Positions 20,218 to 23,660 of a stretch of 23,660 nt of DNA are shown piece after piece. Source of the DNA: Betaproteobacteria bacterium. GTDB taxonomy: Bacteria > Pseudomonadota > Gammaproteobacteria > Burkholderiales > Usitatibacteraceae. Both the position numbers and the translations under genes were made by a program. Within the stretch, counting starts at the first letter, position 1. Each line of letters begins with the position of its first letter. The notes below the pieces were generated by a model. That model did no database searches, had not been told where the DNA came from, and saw nothing but the letters and a program-made list of their open reading frames with translations. The stretch covers positions 8,166 through 31,825 of the forward strand of contig PQAI01000030.1 in NCBI GenBank assembly GCA_003105245.1, given 5' to 3'.

Positions 20218-20246
20218 TTGCCAGCGGGAACGGCCATTGCTATAGT
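20218..20246 (+). promoter_or_regulatory. Strong promoter of the leuA leader transcript
   Basis: TTGCCA (20218-20223, 5/6) and TATAGT (20241-20246, 5/6) are spaced exactly 17 bases, and TGC before the hexamer makes it an extended -10. The -35 begins on the base after the pssA stop codon. Transcription is expected to start at about 20253, the A of the leader-peptide ATG. Confidence 0.75.
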
Positions 20247-20252
20247 CGGTCC

Positions 20253-20339
20253 ATGATTCGCGTCGCGCCCATCGCCGACCTCCTGCTTCGCCTCCCCCTG
20301 GCGGGCCTCCCCGGCCTGCTGCTGCGCCTCGCGCGCTAA
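20253..20339 (+). CDS. leuL: Leucine-rich leader peptide of leuA (attenuator peptide)
   Basis: A 28-codon reading frame between pssA and leuA. Ten of its 28 residues are leucine, including LLL at residues 10-12 and 22-24, with further leucines at 14, 16, 19 and 26. It sits between a strong promoter and leuA, as expected for the peptide of a transcription attenuator that senses charged leucyl-tRNA. The predicted transcription start coincides with the ATG, so the message would be leaderless: there is no ribosome binding site, and no room for one. Mutually exclusive hairpins follow the stop codon. Leu codons are CTC, CTG and one CTT. The symbol is given by role; no homology search was possible. 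Confidence 0.72.
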   Translation: MIRVAPIADLLLRLPLAGLPGLLLRLAR

Positions 20340-20357
20340 ATACACCCTCCCCCAATT

Positions 20358-20398
20358 CGGCAGTTGCGGTGCCGCCCGGCAGACGGGCCGGCTTGTGT
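20358..20398 (+). promoter_or_regulatory. Candidate leuA attenuator hairpins
   Basis: Two overlapping stems are possible. CGGCA (20358-20362) can pair with TGCCG (20370-20374). Alternatively GCCGCCCG (20371-20378) can pair with CGGGCCGGC (20384-20392) with one bulged base, followed by TTGTGT. The second resembles a weak terminator and the first would block it. The U-run is poor and the region is GC-rich, so the exact mechanism is uncertain. Confidence 0.4.
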
Positions 20399-20424
20399 CC
20401 CACATCCCATTCCCGGAGTGAACC

Positions 20425-21981
20425 ATGCAGGACCAGTTGATCATCTTCGACACGACCATGCGCGACGGCGAGCAGAGCCCGGGCGCTTCCATGACCCGCG
20501 AGGAGAAGGTGCGGATCGGCAAGCAGCTCGAGCGCCTGCGCGTCGACGTCATCGAGGCCGGTTTCGCGGCGGCGAGCGCCGGCGACTTCGAGGCCATCCG
20601 CGCGGTGGCCGAGGCGGTGAAGGAGTCCACCGTCTGCTCGCTCGCGCGCGCCAACGAGACCGACATCCGCCGGGCGGGCGAGGCCGTGGCGCCCGCCGCC
20701 CGCAGGCGCATCCACACGTTCATCGCCACCAGCCCCATCCACATGAAGCTGAAGCTGCGAATGAGCGAGGAGCAGGTGCTGGAGGCGGCGGTCCGGGCGG
20801 TCAGGCTCGCGCGCCAGTTCACCGACGACGTCGAGTTCTCGGCCGAGGACGCCGTGCGCTCCGAGGTGGACTTCCTGTGCCGGGTGTTCGAGGCGACGAT
20901 CGCGGCGGGCGCGACGACGATCAACGTGCCCGACACGGTGGGCTACAGCGTCCCCGAGCGCTGGGGCGCGCTCTTCCGCGAGCTGCTCGGCCGCGTGCCC
21001 AACGCCGACAAGGCCGTCTGGTCCACGCACTGCCACAACGACCTCGGGATGGCCGTGGCCAACTCGCTCGCGGCCGTCATGAACGGGGCGCGCCAGGTGG
21101 AGTGCACGATCAACGGGCTGGGCGAGCGCGCCGGCAACGCCTCGCTCGAGGAGATCGTCATGGCGGTGAAGACCCGCTCCGACGTCTTCTCCTGCCGCAC
21201 CGCGATCGACGCCACGCAGATCGTGCCGACGAGCAAGCTCGTGTCGACCATCACCGGCTACCCGGTGCAGCCCAACAAGGCGGTGGTGGGGGCGAACGCC
21301 TTCGCCCACGAGTCCGGCATCCACCAGGACGGCGTCCTCAAGCACCGCGAGACCTACGAGATCATGCGCGCCGAGGACGTGGGCTGGGGCGCCAACCGCC
21401 TCACGCTGGGCAAGCTCTCCGGGCGAAACGCCTTCAAGACGCGCCTGGCGGAGCTGGGGATCGCGCTCGCCTCCGAGGAGGCGCTCAACGCCGCCTTCGC
21501 CAAGTTCAAGGAGCTCGCCGACAAGAAGCGCGAGATCTTCGACGAGGACCTGCAGGCGCTCGTCTCCGACGAGAGCGTGACCCCCGAGCAGGAGCGCTTC
21601 AAGCTCGTCTCCCTCGTCGCGCACTCGGAGACCGGCGAGCAGCCCTTCGCGCGGGTGGTGATCTCCGATGGCGGCCACGAGCTGCGCTCGGAGGCGCGCG
21701 GCGCCGGGCCCGTCGACGCCTCGTTCCAGGCGATCGAGGAGGTGGTCCACAGCGGCACCGAGCTCCTGCTCTATTCCGTGAACAACATCACCACGGGCAC
21801 CGACTCGCAGGGGGAAGTGACCGTCCGGCTGACCAAGGAGGGCCGCGTGGTGAACGGCATGGGCGCCGACACCGACATCGTGGTGGCCTCCGCCAAGGCC
21901 TACCTGAGCGCCCTCAACAAGATGGGCATCAACTCGGCGCGGATGAACCCGCAGTACGGCGAGGAGACGGCGGCGCCCTGA
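20425..21981 (+). CDS. leuA: 2-isopropylmalate synthase
   Basis: A 518-residue enzyme that condenses 2-oxoisovalerate with acetyl-CoA, the first committed step of leucine synthesis. The N-terminal TIM barrel begins with [13 protein letters not shown], including metal ligand D14. The metal-binding HCHND lies at residues 202-206, and [15 protein letters not shown] is present. The C-terminal domain (about residues 390-518) is the LeuA allosteric domain that binds leucine for feedback inhibition. The ATG at 20425 has GGAG at 20415-20418. The gene sits behind its own promoter and a leucine-rich leader peptide, so both attenuation and feedback inhibition are likely. It uses the 2-oxoisovalerate made by the upstream ilv products. 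Confidence 0.96.
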   Translation: MQDQLIIFDTTMRDGEQSPGASMTREEKVRIGKQLERLRVDVIEAGFAAASAGDFEAIRAVAEAVKESTVCSLARANETDIRRAGEAVAPAARRRIHTFIATSPIHMKLKLRMSEEQVLEAAVRAVRLARQFTDDVEFSAEDAVRSEVDFLCRVFEATIAAGATTINVPDTVGYSVPERWGALFRELLGRVPNADKAVWSTHCHNDLGMAVANSLAAVMNGARQVECTINGLGERAGNASLEEIVMAVKTRSDVFSCRTAIDATQIVPTSKLVSTITGYPVQPNKAVVGANAFAHESGIHQDGVLKHRETYEIMRAEDVGWGANRLTLGKLSGRNAFKTRLAELGIALASEEALNAAFAKFKELADKKREIFDEDLQALVSDESVTPEQERFKLVSLVAHSETGEQPFARVVISDGGHELRSEARGAGPVDASFQAIEEVVHSGTELLLYSVNNITTGTDSQGEVTVRLTKEGRVVNGMGADTDIVVASAKAYLSALNKMGINSARMNPQYGEETAAP

Positions 21982-21997
21982 GGGCGCCGGCGCATGC

Positions 21998-22031
21998 AAA
22001 AAGGGGCGGCCGCGGCCGCCCCTCTTCGTTT
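21998..22031. terminator. Bidirectional terminator between leuA and the HhH gene
   Basis: A perfect 20-base GC palindrome (22003-22022) is flanked by AAAAA on the left and TCTTCGTTT on the right. On the minus strand the hairpin is followed by TTTTT, a strong terminator for the helix-hairpin-helix gene. On the plus strand the U-tract is weaker but can end leuA. Confidence 0.8.
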
Positions 22032-22042
22032 CCGGGGAAGGA

Positions 22043-22381
22043 CTACTTCTTCTTGGGCGCTTCCTTCTTGGCCGGCTCGGCCGCCTGCTTGGCGATGATC
22101 TTCTCCTTGATGTCGTTGTAGACGTTCTCGGGGACGATCTTCTTGTCGAGGAGCTCGTTCTTGCCCTTGTAGGGGCGCCCCTTGATGATCGCGTCGGCGC
22201 GCGCGTCGCCCACGCCCTTGAGCTTCATCAGCTCGTCGCGCGAGGCGGTGTTGATGTCGAGCAGCGCCTCGGCCTTGGCGGGCGCTGCGGCGGCGGCGGG
22301 CTTCTTCGGTTCCTCCTTCGCGAAAGCCGTGCCGGTGGCGGCAAGCAGCGCGATGGCGGCGGCGGCGATGAGCTTCTTCAT
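22043..22381 (-). CDS. Secreted helix-hairpin-helix (ComEA-like) protein
   Basis: A 112-residue protein with a clear signal peptide (about residues 1-21, ending TAFA before KEE), an Ala/Pro/Lys linker, and a helix-hairpin-helix domain at about 40-98. The domain shows the ComEA-type LLDINTASRDELMKLKGVG and the second hairpin segment KKIVPENVYNDIK. The C-terminal tail is lysine-rich. ComEA relatives bind double-stranded DNA in the periplasm during uptake; this one is a short soluble form, and a DNA-binding role is inferred from the domain. The ATG at 22381 has AGGAGA upstream on the minus strand. It is a single gene with its own terminator. Confidence 0.88.
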   Translation of the reverse strand: MKKLIAAAAIALLAATGTAFAKEEPKKPAAAAAPAKAEALLDINTASRDELMKLKGVGDARADAIIKGRPYKGKNELLDKKIVPENVYNDIKEKIIAKQAAEPAKKEAPKKK

Positions 22382-22701
22382 GGATTCTCCTGTCGGCTTG
22401 GTGGGGGGCGTGAGCGTGCGGCCGGGAAATTCTAGCTTCTTCCCCGCCCACGCGCTCGGTTAACGCGCCGGGGGCGAGGGCGGTTGACGGGCGTCGCTCC
22501 TCCCAGACAGCCATTGGGCTCGCGCGATCAGCGACTTGGCGCCGGGTGCTCCCGTTGCCGTCGCCTCCGGACGACGCTGGCGGCGCCCTGCGCGCCGCGC
22601 GAACGGCTGCCGCCCGGTGCGCGTGCCGCATTCCCGGGGCAGGCGACCGGGTGGCACGGATCGTGATTGTCTCCCGACTTCACCCCGGCAAAGGAAATCC
22701 C
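22382..22701. other. Divergent intergenic region between the HhH gene and bactofilin
   Basis: This 320-base region contains no convincing gene. On the minus strand TAGAAT (22434-22429) is a good -10 for the helix-hairpin-helix gene, without a matching -35. On the plus strand TTGACG (22484-22489) looks like a -35 but has no good partner. A TGGCACG (22652-22658) recalls half of a sigma-54 site but its -12 half is poor. The bactofilin frame stays open back to 22546, which I take as high-GC chance. Confidence 0.4.

Positions 22702-23660
<959 letters not shown>

Noticed and set aside
22652..22666. Possible sigma-54 promoter TGGCACG before bactofilin
   Set aside because: The -24 half matches but the -12 half reads GTGA, lacking the invariant GC.
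22546..22701. In-frame N-terminal extension of the bactofilin
   Set aside because: The extension is Arg/Ala-rich and unlike the family, while the ATG at 22702 has a good AAAGGAAA ribosome binding site.

Overview
This is a very GC-rich chromosomal window, almost completely packed with genes. The order ilvB-ilvH-ilvC-psd-pssA-leuA is characteristic of Betaproteobacteria, and so is the ECF sigma/DUF3619/DUF3106/RDD operon next to it. The order and genus cannot be fixed from this sequence alone. No rRNA, tRNA, CRISPR, phage or insertion-sequence genes are visible, so this looks like core chromosome.

Region 1 (1-11633) is an acetate or short-chain monocarboxylate uptake and control cluster. It holds acs (acetyl-CoA synthetase), a cNMP/CBS/DUF294 nucleotidyltransferase-like protein and a DnaQ-type 3'-5' exonuclease. 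Next come a two-helix membrane protein, a sodium-symporter-fused histidine kinase (CrbS/MxtR type), a stand-alone receiver and a LuxR/FixJ-type response regulator (CrbR/ErdR type). It ends with a DUF4212 small subunit and a large sodium:solute symporter, closed by a strong terminator. The likely logic is that the transporter-like kinase senses the substrate or its flux, and the LuxR regulator then turns on acs and the symporter.

Region 2 (11640-13002) carries a 94-residue membrane protein and lptG (LPS export permease), the latter without its usual lptF neighbour. Region 3 (12999-14789, minus strand) is a tightly coupled four-gene operon: an ECF-like sigma factor that appears to start at CTG, a single-pass DUF3619 protein (possible anti-sigma), a secreted DUF3106 protein and an RDD membrane protein.

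Region 4 (14927-21981) is branched-chain amino acid synthesis, with the phosphatidylethanolamine genes psd and pssA inserted between ilvC and leuA. Two details stand out. PssA carries a C-terminal ankyrin-repeat extension. Between pssA and leuA there is a strong promoter and an unlisted 28-codon leucine-rich leader peptide, probably a leaderless leuL attenuator.

Region 5 (21998-23660) has a bidirectional terminator, a secreted helix-hairpin-helix protein, a bactofilin, and the C-terminal part of purB running off the window edge.

The observations most worth following are the leaderless leucine leader peptide, the PssA-ankyrin fusion, and the small membrane protein paired with the transporter-like kinase. 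A compact inverted repeat flanked by exact 8-bp direct repeats in the symporter leader also deserves a look.
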